Shown piece by piece: positions 52,623-60,648 of a stretch of 64,000 bases of DNA. Source of the stretch: Gottfriedia solisilvae (GTDB taxonomy: Bacteria; Bacillota; Bacilli; Bacillales; Bacillaceae_G); NCBI RefSeq assembly GCF_002128405.1, contig NZ_NETJ01000007.1, positions 1 to 64,000 of the forward strand. The letters run 5' to 3'. The notes under the pieces are model-generated. The model did not search any database. It worked only from the letters and a program-made list of their open reading frames with translations, and was not told the origin of the DNA. Both the position numbers and the translations under genes were made by a program. How positions within the stretch are numbered: position 1 is the stretch's first letter; every line of letters starts with the position of its first letter.

Positions 52623-52651
52623 ATTATACATACAAGTCTGTATATTTACAA
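52623..52651 (-). promoter_or_regulatory. Promoter with shared operator for the PNPOx-like/speA operon
   Basis: On minus: TTGTAA (52646-52651), 17 bases, TATAAT (52623-52628). Operator ATACATACAAGTCTGTAT at 52626-52643. The leader to the ATG is about 140 bases and contains an ATTAGTATT/AATACTAAT hairpin, unlike the leader at 16597. Confidence 0.8.
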
Positions 52652-52731
52652 TCAATTTCTCACCATGTTGAATGAATACTTTTAAGACAATTCAACTTAC
52701 ATATTAGTAACAAATTAGGAAATTGTCATAA

Positions 52732-52790
52732 GGAGGAGGTATTTTATATATCTTGGTTATTTATTTTTCACCAGATAAAAATACCTTCTC
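52732..52790. terminator. Long hairpin at the end of modB
   Basis: GAGGAGGTATTTT and AAAAATACCTTCTC pair, with an inner ATCTTGG/CCAGAT pairing, covering the modB stop. A T-run (ATTTTTG) follows on the plus strand. On minus there is none, so its role as the mod operon terminator is uncertain. Confidence 0.45.
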
Positions 52791-53445
52791 ATTTTTGTTT
52801 AAACTGAACAAAGATTAACATTATAAAAGAAATCAACACCATTGAAAGAACCCAAAGCCAAGCCATTTTCATATTTCCAGAGTCAATTGCCAAATAAATT
52901 GCTGTAGGGACTGTCTGTGTTTCACCTGGGATGTTACCGGCAAACATAAGCGTAGCTCCAAACTCACCAAGTACTCTAGCAATACTTAAAATGCTTCCAG
53001 TAATTATAGAATTGAATGAAAGTGGAATTGAAATAAAGAAAAAGACTTGCCATTCATTCGCTCCAGAAACTCTTGCAGCATCCTCTATTTCACGATCTAC
53101 ACCTCGGAATCCAGTTTTTGCTGATTGATACATTAGTGGAAATGCGACAACGATAGAAGCAATGACGGCTGCCCACCATGTGAATATGATTGGTTGTTTA
53201 AAGAACCACTCGACTGTTTTACCTAGAATACTTTGCCTACCAAATAAAACAATAAGCAAAAATCCGACTACTGTTGGTGGAAGGACTAAAGGTAGCATAA
53301 GAATAGTCTCTAATATAATCTTACCCTTAAATGTTTTCTTTGATAGAATCCTTCCTGCTATAGTACCTAACACAATAACAATCAACCCAGATACAATAGC
53401 AACTTTAATGGATAGCTTAAGTGGGATTAAGAATTCTTCAATCAT
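52789..53445 (-). CDS. modB: Molybdate ABC transporter permease
   Basis: 218 residues, five to six membrane segments. The EAA loop for ATPase contact is EIEDAARVSGANEWQVFFFI. Other marks: MLPLVLPPTVVGFLLIVLFG near the start and RVLGEFGATLMFAGNIPGET near the end, typical of ModB/CysTW. Nine bases separate it from modA. No modC ATPase gene follows, so the ATPase must come from elsewhere in the genome. Confidence 0.93.
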   Translation of the reverse strand: MIEEFLIPLKLSIKVAIVSGLIVIVLGTIAGRILSKKTFKGKIILETILMLPLVLPPTVVGFLLIVLFGRQSILGKTVEWFFKQPIIFTWWAAVIASIVVAFPLMYQSAKTGFRGVDREIEDAARVSGANEWQVFFFISIPLSFNSIITGSILSIARVLGEFGATLMFAGNIPGETQTVPTAIYLAIDSGNMKMAWLWVLSMVLISFIMLIFVQFKQK

Positions 53446-53454
53446 TCAAACTCC

Positions 53455-54261
53455 TCATTTCGATGTGAACCCATATTTTTCAAATATTTGTTTAGATTTT
53501 TCCCCTTGAAGAAATAAATAAAATTTCTTAGCTTCAGAACGACTTTTTGAATGATCAATGATTCCCACAGGATAAAGAATTGGTTGATGTGTTTGTTTAT
53601 TAGCTTCTTCAACAACTTCGATTTTTTTTGAAGTAAGTGCATCTGTTTTATAGACAATACCTGCATCGATGTTTCCTGTTTCTACATACGATAGAACTTG
53701 CCTTACATCTTTTGCATACACCATTTTTTGCTCAACACTTGACCAAAGGTTCATATTTTCTAATGATTCCTTAGCATATTGTCCAGCAGGAACTGACTCA
53801 GGTATCCCTATTGAAATTTTCATAACATCTTTCTTTTTAAGGTCTTCAAACTTCTTAACGATTGACTCAGTATTAGTAGGTGTTACTAAAACTAATTCAT
53901 TTCCAACTAAATCAACGTATTCGTCTTCTAATATAATTCCATCATTAACTAACTGAGCAAATTTATCCTTTCCCGCTGAGAAGAATAAATCTACTGGAGC
54001 ACCCTTTTCGATTTGTTGTTGGAGAGCTCCCGAAGCACCAAAATTAAATCTAAGCTTTACATTAGGATGTTGTTTTTCATACACCTTTTGGACCTCCGTT
54101 AGACTTTCTTTTAAACTAGCGGCCGCTGATATCGTAAGTGCTACTTTTTCTTTACTAGCTTCTGTATTGTCTTGTTTATTAAAATGACTATAAAGTCCAA
54201 TCACAACTGCACAAACAACAACAAAAGTGACTATTCCATATAGAAATCTCTTAAATATCAT
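53455..54261 (-). CDS. modA: Molybdate-binding protein
   Basis: 268 residues from the ATG at 54261; a TTG 27 bases up is less likely. One N-terminal membrane/signal segment (IVTFVVVCAVVIGLYSHF) without a lipobox. Oxyanion-site motifs: LTISAAASLKESLTEVQKVY, FNFGASGALQQQIEKGAPVD, LFFSAGKDKFAQL and VETGNIDAGIVYKTDAL. It captures molybdate or tungstate for ModB. Confidence 0.92.
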   Translation of the reverse strand: MIFKRFLYGIVTFVVVCAVVIGLYSHFNKQDNTEASKEKVALTISAAASLKESLTEVQKVYEKQHPNVKLRFNFGASGALQQQIEKGAPVDLFFSAGKDKFAQLVNDGIILEDEYVDLVGNELVLVTPTNTESIVKKFEDLKKKDVMKISIGIPESVPAGQYAKESLENMNLWSSVEQKMVYAKDVRQVLSYVETGNIDAGIVYKTDALTSKKIEVVEEANKQTHQPILYPVGIIDHSKSRSEAKKFYLFLQGEKSKQIFEKYGFTSK

Positions 54262-54288
54262 ATCATTCAACTCTCCCAATTTTTTCAA

Positions 54289-54522
54289 TCAAAGTTTTTT
54301 AATTAAATCACTTAAGTGTTTATTTCTATTTTTTTGTTCCTCTGGAGTTACTAAGTCATACTTTTTCAAAAGATGAAATACGTCATTCAATATTAATTGC
54401 GACTGACTTGATTGTATTAATAGGTAAAGTTCTTTAGCTAAACTTTCTGGTAAATACTCCTTTTGATAGGCTAATTTAACAAGTACATCATCAATTGAAT
54501 GATTTACATTGCAAGATCCCAT
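54289..54522 (-). CDS. Unknown small protein in the molybdenum operon
   Basis: 77 residues, starting MGSCNVNHSIDDVLVKLAYQ, helical and soluble, with one Cys. It sits exactly between mobB (zero-base gap) and modA. No family recognised. The context points to molybdate handling or cofactor transfer. Confidence 0.6.
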   Translation of the reverse strand: MGSCNVNHSIDDVLVKLAYQKEYLPESLAKELYLLIQSSQSQLILNDVFHLLKKYDLVTPEEQKNRNKHLSDLIKKL

Positions 54523-55056
54523 TCAATCTCCTCCTTCTTTTTTTTTGAGTACAATATTCATCAAATATTCTACATACTGTTCCTCATCATGAAGATGAAA
54601 TATATGATAATCTTTCATTCTATGATTTTCCAAAGGAACATGGCTTATGACACACTTAATATTCGATAAAGTATCTAATAATTGCAAGTCAAATTCACTT
54701 CTTATTAATACCACTTTTGGATAATTTTCCTGTTTATATCCTTCAATTATTATTAAATCTGCTGAAAAATATCGATACAATTGAATCGTTTTCTCGAGAT
54801 TCCAGTCTATAAAATTCGTTCTTAGCTGTAAGACTCCATCACCTTCAACACTTGAGACAATTGCCCCAGCATCAAGGTGTCGACTACTGTCTTTACTAGT
54901 TATAACACCATCTGGAGTCCCCCCATGTCCATGATGTTTAATTGTCGCGGTTACTAGCTTATTCTGGTTTGATTTGTTTATTAATTTTTCAATTAAGGTT
55001 GTTTTACCACTGTTTTGAAAACCAACAATTTGTAGAATCGAACTTTCTTTATCCAT
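54523..55056 (-). CDS. mobB: Molybdopterin-guanine dinucleotide synthesis protein MobB
   Basis: 177 residues from the ATG at 55056 (AGGAG upstream). P-loop GTPase of the MobB family: LQIVGFQNSGKTTLIEKLIN, then TIKHHGHGGTPDGVITSKDS and LIIIEGYKQENYPKVVLIRS. It aids MobA in attaching GMP to the cofactor. Its mobA partner is in the other operon at 57467. Confidence 0.92.
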   Translation of the reverse strand: MDKESSILQIVGFQNSGKTTLIEKLINKSNQNKLVTATIKHHGHGGTPDGVITSKDSSRHLDAGAIVSSVEGDGVLQLRTNFIDWNLEKTIQLYRYFSADLIIIEGYKQENYPKVVLIRSEFDLQLLDTLSNIKCVISHVPLENHRMKDYHIFHLHDEEQYVEYLMNIVLKKKEGGD

Positions 55057-55137
55057 AGTTCTCAACTCCTTTTTAATAGTGGAGCAACTAAAATGAATTT
55101 ATGACTACTAAAAATATCGGTTTTAAATGCTCAATTT

Positions 55138-56187
55138 CTATCTACTATGGATAATATCTTCAGCAAGTGAAGTGAAGATTTCTCCAACAATCGAATCTTC
55201 ATCATACACGGAAGAATCTTGGCTTTCCTCTATTTTTGCAAATGGCACTCTTGCTATTAATTCCGTCTGAAGTTGTTTTGCTAAAGTGTCTCCGCCGCCT
55301 TTTCCAAAGAGATAATTTTTGGAACCATCTTTTTCTTCAAAATAGGCCATATTTTCCACAACACCTATGATTTTATGTTTTGTATGTTTAGCCATTGTCC
55401 CAGCTCTAGATGCTACGTAAGATGCTGCTTGATGTGGGGTTGTGACGATAATTTCCTTAGCCTGTGGAATCATTGCGGCTACATCGATTGCGACATCTCC
55501 TGTACCCGGAGGTAAGTCAAGTAATAAGTAATTTAATTTTCCCCAATGCGTATTTGCTAAGAAATTTTGAATCCACTTATTTAACATAGGCCCTCTCCAC
55601 ATAACAGGGTTATTATTGTCTGTGAAAAAACCCATCGACATAACTTTAACTCCGTGACTAATGACTGGAATTGCCGTCTGATCAATCATAGTTGGCTTTT
55701 GATCCACATTCATCATAACAGGAATACTAAAACCGTAAATATCTGCGTCTAAAATACCAACTTCTTTTCCCAATCGAGCTAGGGCAGCAGCGATATTGAT
55801 TGTGACGGTTGATTTTCCTACTCCACCTTTTCCGCTTGATACTGCAATAAACTGAACTCCAGAATCAGGTAGTAACATACTAGGCATGCCATTATTTGTA
55901 GCTGAATTTTTCTTGAGACTTTTCGTTAATGTAGCACGTTCCTCGGCAGTCATTGAACCAAATGTTATTGAAACTTCTGTTGCTCCAATCTCTTTAAGAG
56001 AAATTTCTATATCTTCCTTAATTTTTCCTTTTAATGGACAACCTTGAATAGTTAATACAACTTCCAATTCAATACGTTTTCCAGCAATTTTAATATTTCT
56101 AACCATATTTAATTCTATAAGGCTCTTATGCAATTCTGGATCTTGGACATGTTCTAATGCTTTTAATATTTGTTGTTCTGAAATCAT
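55138..56187 (-). CDS. Mrp/NBP35-type Fe-S carrier ATPase (SalA/ApbC family)
   Basis: 349 residues from the ATG at 56187 (AAAGGA upstream). N-terminal DUF59 domain (QILKALEHVQDPELHKSLIE) then a deviant-Walker P-loop domain: SSGKGGVGKSTVTINIAAAL, DADIYGFSIPVMM, LLLDLPPGTGDVAIDVAAMI. The paired CxxC of Nbp35 is absent, as in SalA. First gene of mrp-mobB-orf-modAB; a terminator-like hairpin lies in its leader. A role in loading Fe-S or Mo enzymes is likely from context. Confidence 0.9.
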   Translation of the reverse strand: MISEQQILKALEHVQDPELHKSLIELNMVRNIKIAGKRIELEVVLTIQGCPLKGKIKEDIEISLKEIGATEVSITFGSMTAEERATLTKSLKKNSATNNGMPSMLLPDSGVQFIAVSSGKGGVGKSTVTINIAAALARLGKEVGILDADIYGFSIPVMMNVDQKPTMIDQTAIPVISHGVKVMSMGFFTDNNNPVMWRGPMLNKWIQNFLANTHWGKLNYLLLDLPPGTGDVAIDVAAMIPQAKEIIVTTPHQAASYVASRAGTMAKHTKHKIIGVVENMAYFEEKDGSKNYLFGKGGGDTLAKQLQTELIARVPFAKIEESQDSSVYDEDSIVGEIFTSLAEDIIHSR

Positions 56188-56264
56188 ATTTTTCATTCCT
56201 TTGAATTTTTTCAAATCTTGATAATAAAACTGTTAGTAATTTGCTTAAATGAATTTTTTAGCAT

Positions 56265-56322
56265 CAAAAAAACCACCATAAATACACCTATCCAATTAAA
56301 TAGATTTGCGCATTCATGGTGG
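56265..56322 (-). promoter_or_regulatory. Terminator-like hairpin in the leader of the mrp operon
   Basis: On minus CCACCAT (56316-56322) pairs with ATGGTGG (56273-56279), extended by further pairs, and TTTTTTT follows directly. It stands 80-130 bases before the mrp start with no minus-strand gene further up. Two more small hairpins (ATTCC/GGAAT and ATTAG/CTAAT) lie just before it. This is the layout of an attenuator or riboswitch. It matches no class I know. Confidence 0.5.
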
Positions 56323-56533
56323 AAAAGATTATTAGCAATCCATACTAATATGCCATTCCGCCTTTTTTATAAAATGGAATAGATGAAATAATAACTATCA
56401 ATTACTAATTCAACACATCCAAAATGTATTAATGATTATTAAAAGTTCACATAAAGTTCATTTTCTCTTCTTTTTTACTTCTCATTGTTTTATGATTAAT
56501 AAATCAGACTTAACTAATTAAGGGGTAAATACA

Positions 56534-56893
56534 ATGTCTAAAGTCATTCACGAATTTAATGACAATATACGAAAACTTCGAAAAGAATTATTTGGCAAAG
56601 GACCAGAACGAATCCATACAGTTTTTGTTGATAATATGGCAGTATCAACTATTTATGGGAATCTGACACCTACTGAAATTTTTATTGCTAAAACTCCAGA
56701 AGGAAGAGATATCGTTCATTCTGCTAGGACAAAAATGATCCAAAAAGTCTATGCTAGCAATCCACCTGTTAAATTAGAAGAGTTAGTTGGTGCTAAATTT
56801 GTTAATCTTTTTTCAGATATTAAAATCGAAGAAGACATAGCTATTTCAGTATTTATATTCGATAAAAATATTATTTCAAATCCAACTGAATAG
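56534..56893 (+). CDS. DUF2294 protein
   Basis: 119 residues. DUF2294 pattern: IRKLRKELFGKGPERIHTVF then GNLTPTEIFIAKTPEGRDIV. The family is common in Bacillaceae, often near formate, bicarbonate or molybdenum genes; its biochemical role is not known to me. Divergent from mrp. AAGGGG precedes the ATG. Confidence 0.75.
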   Translation: MSKVIHEFNDNIRKLRKELFGKGPERIHTVFVDNMAVSTIYGNLTPTEIFIAKTPEGRDIVHSARTKMIQKVYASNPPVKLEELVGAKFVNLFSDIKIEEDIAISVFIFDKNIISNPTE

Positions 56894-56934
56894 TTAGATT
56901 TTTTAAGTCTTTCATTTTCTTCTAATAGAGCGTC

Positions 56935-57417
56935 TTATTTATGAAAAAAATCTCCACTTTTTCCACCTGTTTTTTGAACCAAGAATGTGTCTTTAATCAC
57001 CATTCTTTTATCCACGGCTTTACACATATCATAAAAAGTAAGGCCGGCAATACTAACAGCAGTTAGCGCCTCCATTTCGACCCCGGTTTTTCCACTACAA
57101 GTAACTGTGGCACGTATGATTAAATCATAACCACTTGTTGTCTCTTCATATTCAAATGTAAAATCTGTTCCCTGTATTGAAATAGGGTGACACATTGGAA
57201 TAATATCTGAAGTTTTTTTTGCTCCCATTATTCCGGCAATTTGAGCAACATTAAGAGGATCACCTTTTTTTATTAAACCGTTTTGAATCGCATCATACAA
57301 TTCTTTTGACATAGAAATAGTACTCTGCGCAGTAGCTACACGTTTTGATATATCTTTCTGAGATATATCAACCATTTTAGGTCTTCCCTCTTCATTCCAA
57401 TGAGTAAAATCGCTCAC
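56935..57417 (-). CDS. moaC: Cyclic pyranopterin monophosphate synthase MoaC
   Basis: 160 residues from a GTG at 57417 with GGGGG upstream; the longer open frame is non-coding. MoaC closes the pyranopterin ring after MoaA. Motifs: FTHWNEEGRPKMVDISQKDI, IPMCHPISIQGTDFTFEYEE and GVEMEALTAVSIAGLTFYDM. Last gene of the moa operon; the gene is 50 bases after mobA. Confidence 0.95.
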   Translation of the reverse strand: MSDFTHWNEEGRPKMVDISQKDISKRVATAQSTISMSKELYDAIQNGLIKKGDPLNVAQIAGIMGAKKTSDIIPMCHPISIQGTDFTFEYEETTSGYDLIIRATVTCSGKTGVEMEALTAVSIAGLTFYDMCKAVDKRMVIKDTFLVQKTGGKSGDFFHK

Positions 57418-57466
57418 GATAAAGCCCCCTAATTTTATTATAAAAAAAATATGGATATTGAATTTA

Positions 57467-58048
57467 TTATTTTTTATATTGATCCCAGTCTTCCGGACTA
57501 TTAATATTTGTAAAAATAGATTCATTTGAAGAAAACGGAACAGTCAATAAGTTAATCTCTTTTAATAACAGTTGAAGTTTCCTTTTGTTTTCTGTAAGAA
57601 GTTGTTCCATCTTTATAAGGTTTCGTCGATGATAAAGAGCAAATAGAGGTTGAAGTGTATTCGAATAAATTGGAACAATAGCATCGGAATGACTTCTCTC
57701 AGCTTTATCAATCATCTTTTTTACAAATTCAGTTGAAACAAAAGGAATATCACTAGCTAAAACGAAAAACCATTCAGCATCAGTAATTTTTGAAAATGCA
57801 TTATACATTGCAAATAATGGCCCCTGATATTCATCCGATTCTTCTTCAATAATGAATTCAACATTACCTTGCTCAAAATATTGAATCAATTTTTCATTGG
57901 TCGCGATCACTATGGGACTGATTGAATTTTGCTTCAATGCTTCTACGCTATATTGATAAAAATATTTATCTTCATAAGTTTCAAACATTTTCGGCTTTCC
58001 ATAACGAGAAGATCTACCACCTGCCAAAACTACTCCAGCTATGTTCAT
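57467..58048 (-). CDS. mobA: Molybdenum cofactor guanylyltransferase MobA
   Basis: 193 residues. Nucleotidyl-transferase fold: start VVLAGGRSSRYGKPKMFETY, GTP-binding FVLASDIPFVSTEFVKKMID with the metal Asp. It adds GMP to molybdopterin. The start overlaps the moaB stop by four bases. Confidence 0.93.
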   Translation of the reverse strand: MNIAGVVLAGGRSSRYGKPKMFETYEDKYFYQYSVEALKQNSISPIVIATNEKLIQYFEQGNVEFIIEEESDEYQGPLFAMYNAFSKITDAEWFFVLASDIPFVSTEFVKKMIDKAERSHSDAIVPIYSNTLQPLFALYHRRNLIKMEQLLTENKRKLQLLLKEINLLTVPFSSNESIFTNINSPEDWDQYKK

Positions 58049-58539
58049 TGTCTATTTAGCTCTTCTACAAAATGTTGGCAAGTTGGTAAGATTAGTTTAG
58101 ACATAGCCAAATTTACAGCATTCTTTGAACCCGGGATTACATATATTGCTTTATCATTAAAACTACCTGCAATGGCTCTACTAAACATTGATTTAGGACC
58201 AATTTCCGCATAACTTAACGAACGAAACAACTCACCAAATCCTTGCATTTCTTTATCTAACAGTTGAGTAATTGCTTCATACGTTACGTCTCTTTTCGTG
58301 AAACCCGTTCCACCAGTTACAATAATGACCTGAATGTCTGGAACTTTACACCATGATTTCACAGTTGAAACGATCGCTGAGATTTCATCTTTTACGATTT
58401 TATAATCCTGAACTATATGGTTTTGTTCTGTTAACATCGTATTAATTAACTTTCCACTTTCATCAGTCTCAACATTTCTAGTATCACTAACTGTTAAAAC
58501 TGCAGCGAAAACAGTAGCTAATTCATTATGTTTATGCAA
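58045..58539 (-). CDS. moaB: Molybdopterin adenylyltransferase family protein MoaB
   Basis: 164 residues. Motifs: AAVLTVSDTRNVETDESGKL, VIIVTGGTGFTKRDVTYEAI, and IGPKSMFSRAIAGSFNDKAI for phosphate and pterin binding. It activates molybdopterin with ATP before metal insertion by MoeA. Confidence 0.93.
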   Translation of the reverse strand: MHKHNELATVFAAVLTVSDTRNVETDESGKLINTMLTEQNHIVQDYKIVKDEISAIVSTVKSWCKVPDIQVIIVTGGTGFTKRDVTYEAITQLLDKEMQGFGELFRSLSYAEIGPKSMFSRAIAGSFNDKAIYVIPGSKNAVNLAMSKLILPTCQHFVEELNRQ

Positions 58540-58572
58540 ATCACGTACCCCCTAAAATGTGAAACTATATCC

Positions 58573-58809
58573 TTAACCACCGCTTACAGGCGGTATGAAA
58601 GCAACAATATCTCCGGCATTTACAATATCTTCATCCGTTACAAATTCTTCATTAACAGCAGTCATAACTTGATTAAGAGATTGTAAATCATAATTTTTAG
58701 TAAGCCACGACTTTAAGTCTTTGACCTTTATTCCTTCATTTTCAATTAAGGTCAATTCTTCTACTCCAACTTTCTCTCGTAAATGAGCAAATAAAAGTAC
58801 TTTTATCAT
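58573..58809 (-). CDS. moaD: Molybdopterin synthase sulfur carrier MoaD
   Basis: 78 residues from the ATG at 58809, AAGGAG upstream. Ubiquitin-like fold with the needed C-terminal Gly-Gly: DIVAFIPPVSGG. MoeB adenylates it, it is then sulfurated, and it works with MoaE. Adjacent to moaE with a one-base gap. Confidence 0.94.
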   Translation of the reverse strand: MIKVLLFAHLREKVGVEELTLIENEGIKVKDLKSWLTKNYDLQSLNQVMTAVNEEFVTDEDIVNAGDIVAFIPPVSGG

Positions 58810-58810
58810 C

Positions 58811-59278
58811 CTAACATTTCTCCTTATTTGGTTTACCATCCGGGTATGGCGTATTTTCTAGCTGATCACCAATCCACATTGTTCCATCTTCCCAAAATTC
58901 TTTTTTCCAAATAGGAACGATTTGTTTAATACGTTCGATTGCATATTCATTTGCTTCATATGCAGCTTTACGGTGAGGAGATGACACTGCAATTACAACA
59001 GCTATATCACTAATCTCCAATTTGCCTATTCTATGAGTAATCGCCGTTTTAGCATTTGGCCATTTTTGCTCAATTTCTTCACCAATTTGCGATAGCATTT
59101 TTACAGCCATTGGCACATATGCTTGGTACTCCAAATATAAAGTTCTCTTTTCTTTTGTTAGTTCTCTGACTGTACCGATAAAAATTGTAATCGCACCAGC
59201 ATTTCTACTTTTTACTTTATCCGACACTTCTTCAACTACTATAGGAGTATCCACAACATTGAATAATGATTGTCCCAA
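58811..59278 (-). CDS. moaE: Molybdopterin synthase catalytic subunit MoaE
   Basis: 155 residues from a TTG at 59278, GAGGTGG six bases before. Motifs: AGAITIFIGTVRELTKEKRT, LEYQAYVPMAVKML, ITHRIGKLEISDIAVVIAVS, and the catalytic Lys in PIWKKEFWEDGTMWIGD. It puts the two sulfurs on precursor Z with MoaD. Confidence 0.95.
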   Translation of the reverse strand: MGQSLFNVVDTPIVVEEVSDKVKSRNAGAITIFIGTVRELTKEKRTLYLEYQAYVPMAVKMLSQIGEEIEQKWPNAKTAITHRIGKLEISDIAVVIAVSSPHRKAAYEANEYAIERIKQIVPIWKKEFWEDGTMWIGDQLENTPYPDGKPNKEKC

Positions 59279-59341
59279 AAGAAGCCACCTCACTTTTCAC
59301 TTTAGAATGAATCTTTTATTTTTGTTATTTTTACTAATATG

Positions 59342-60631
59342 TCATCTATACGAAGGGACAAAATCGTACCACGGCCATTGACTTCCTTCTCTATCTTCTA
59401 ATAGTAGTACGTCTACAGTCATACCTTTTTCATATCCTCTTGTCCCACCTGGAAGTACAATTAGGGCATCTGTACTAGCTAAAGACGATACTGCGCTTGA
59501 CTTATCAAATCCTGAAGGCGTCGCAATTAAATTCTCTTCTTCATAGAGAAGCTTACCTCTTATAAATCTTGTAAATGGATTAGGCTTTGGGAAATTCTCT
59601 CCTAATCGTGCTCTTACTCGTTTTAAATGAGGCGTTTCATTAAATAGATAGGTCTTAATACAAGGTCTAACAAATAATTCAAAACCAACATAGCAAGCTG
59701 ATGGATTTCCTGATAGACCAAATAACAATTTATGATTTAGTTGGGCAACAGTTGTTACACTGCCTGGTCGCATCGCAATCTTGTTAAATAAAACTGATGC
59801 GCCTAATTTTTGATAGATTGCTGGTAAATAATCATAATCACCAACAGAAACTCCTCCAGTAGTGATCAATATATCAACCTGTTCTAACGCTTTTTTAACT
59901 TCAGTATAACAAGTCTCAAAATCATCACTAAACTTCCCTAAATATTTTGGGATTCCCCCTGCTTTTTGGATTTGAGCAAGGACCATATATGAATTACTAT
60001 TTCGAATTTTCCCAGGCTCTAGTGCTTCATTTACCTCAAGAAGCTCACTTCCAGTAGCGATTACGCCGACTATTGGTTTTTTGGCTACCGGAACTTGGCT
60101 ATAACCAAATGTAGCAAGAAGTGCTACGATTCCTGGATTGATATACATACCCTTTTTGGCAAGTACCATCCCTTTATGTGTTTCCTCTGCACGAAAGGAA
60201 ATATTTTCACCATCTTTATAAGAACGTTTTATTTCTATATAGTTTTTACCCTCATTCTGAAATTCTTTTGCTAATTCCAACATAATAACTGCTGAACACT
60301 TTTCTGGAATTTGAGCCCCTGTCATAATACGAACAGCTTGAAATGGCTCTACTTCCTTTGGATATACTGAACCAGCACCTATTTCACCAACAACTTCAAA
60401 GATAGTCGGATTTTCAGTGCTCGTATGAATGGAATCCTCCGATCTAATTGCAAAACCGTCATAAGGAGATCGGTCAAATGCTGGAACATCTTGATCAGCA
60501 ACTATATCTTCTGCTAGCATTCTTCCATACGCTAATTCTATTGGTACCATCTCTTTTAAACCATTTTTAGCAAAATTCATGACTTTTCGAACTGCTTCTT
60601 CGATTGCGAGTGGGGTTCGTTTTTCTACCAT
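59342..60631 (-). CDS. moeA: Molybdopterin molybdotransferase MoeA
   Basis: 429 residues from the ATG at 60631 (AAAGGA eight bases before); an ATG nine bases up touches that site. MoeA inserts molybdate into adenylated molybdopterin. Motifs: DVPAFDRSPYDGFAIRSED, RIMTGAQIPEKCSAVIMLE, ITTGGVSVGDYDYLPAIYQK and FGLSGNPSACYVGFELFVRP. Confidence 0.95.
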   Translation of the reverse strand: MVEKRTPLAIEEAVRKVMNFAKNGLKEMVPIELAYGRMLAEDIVADQDVPAFDRSPYDGFAIRSEDSIHTSTENPTIFEVVGEIGAGSVYPKEVEPFQAVRIMTGAQIPEKCSAVIMLELAKEFQNEGKNYIEIKRSYKDGENISFRAEETHKGMVLAKKGMYINPGIVALLATFGYSQVPVAKKPIVGVIATGSELLEVNEALEPGKIRNSNSYMVLAQIQKAGGIPKYLGKFSDDFETCYTEVKKALEQVDILITTGGVSVGDYDYLPAIYQKLGASVLFNKIAMRPGSVTTVAQLNHKLLFGLSGNPSACYVGFELFVRPCIKTYLFNETPHLKRVRARLGENFPKPNPFTRFIRGKLLYEEENLIATPSGFDKSSAVSSLASTDALIVLPGGTRGYEKGMTVDVLLLEDREGSQWPWYDFVPSYR

Positions 60632-60648
60632 CGTTTTCATCCTTTCTA

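Noticed and set aside
56265-56322. Known molybdenum-cofactor riboswitch upstream of mrp
   Set aside because: I could not recognise the conserved elements of that RNA class; only a terminator-like leader is supported.
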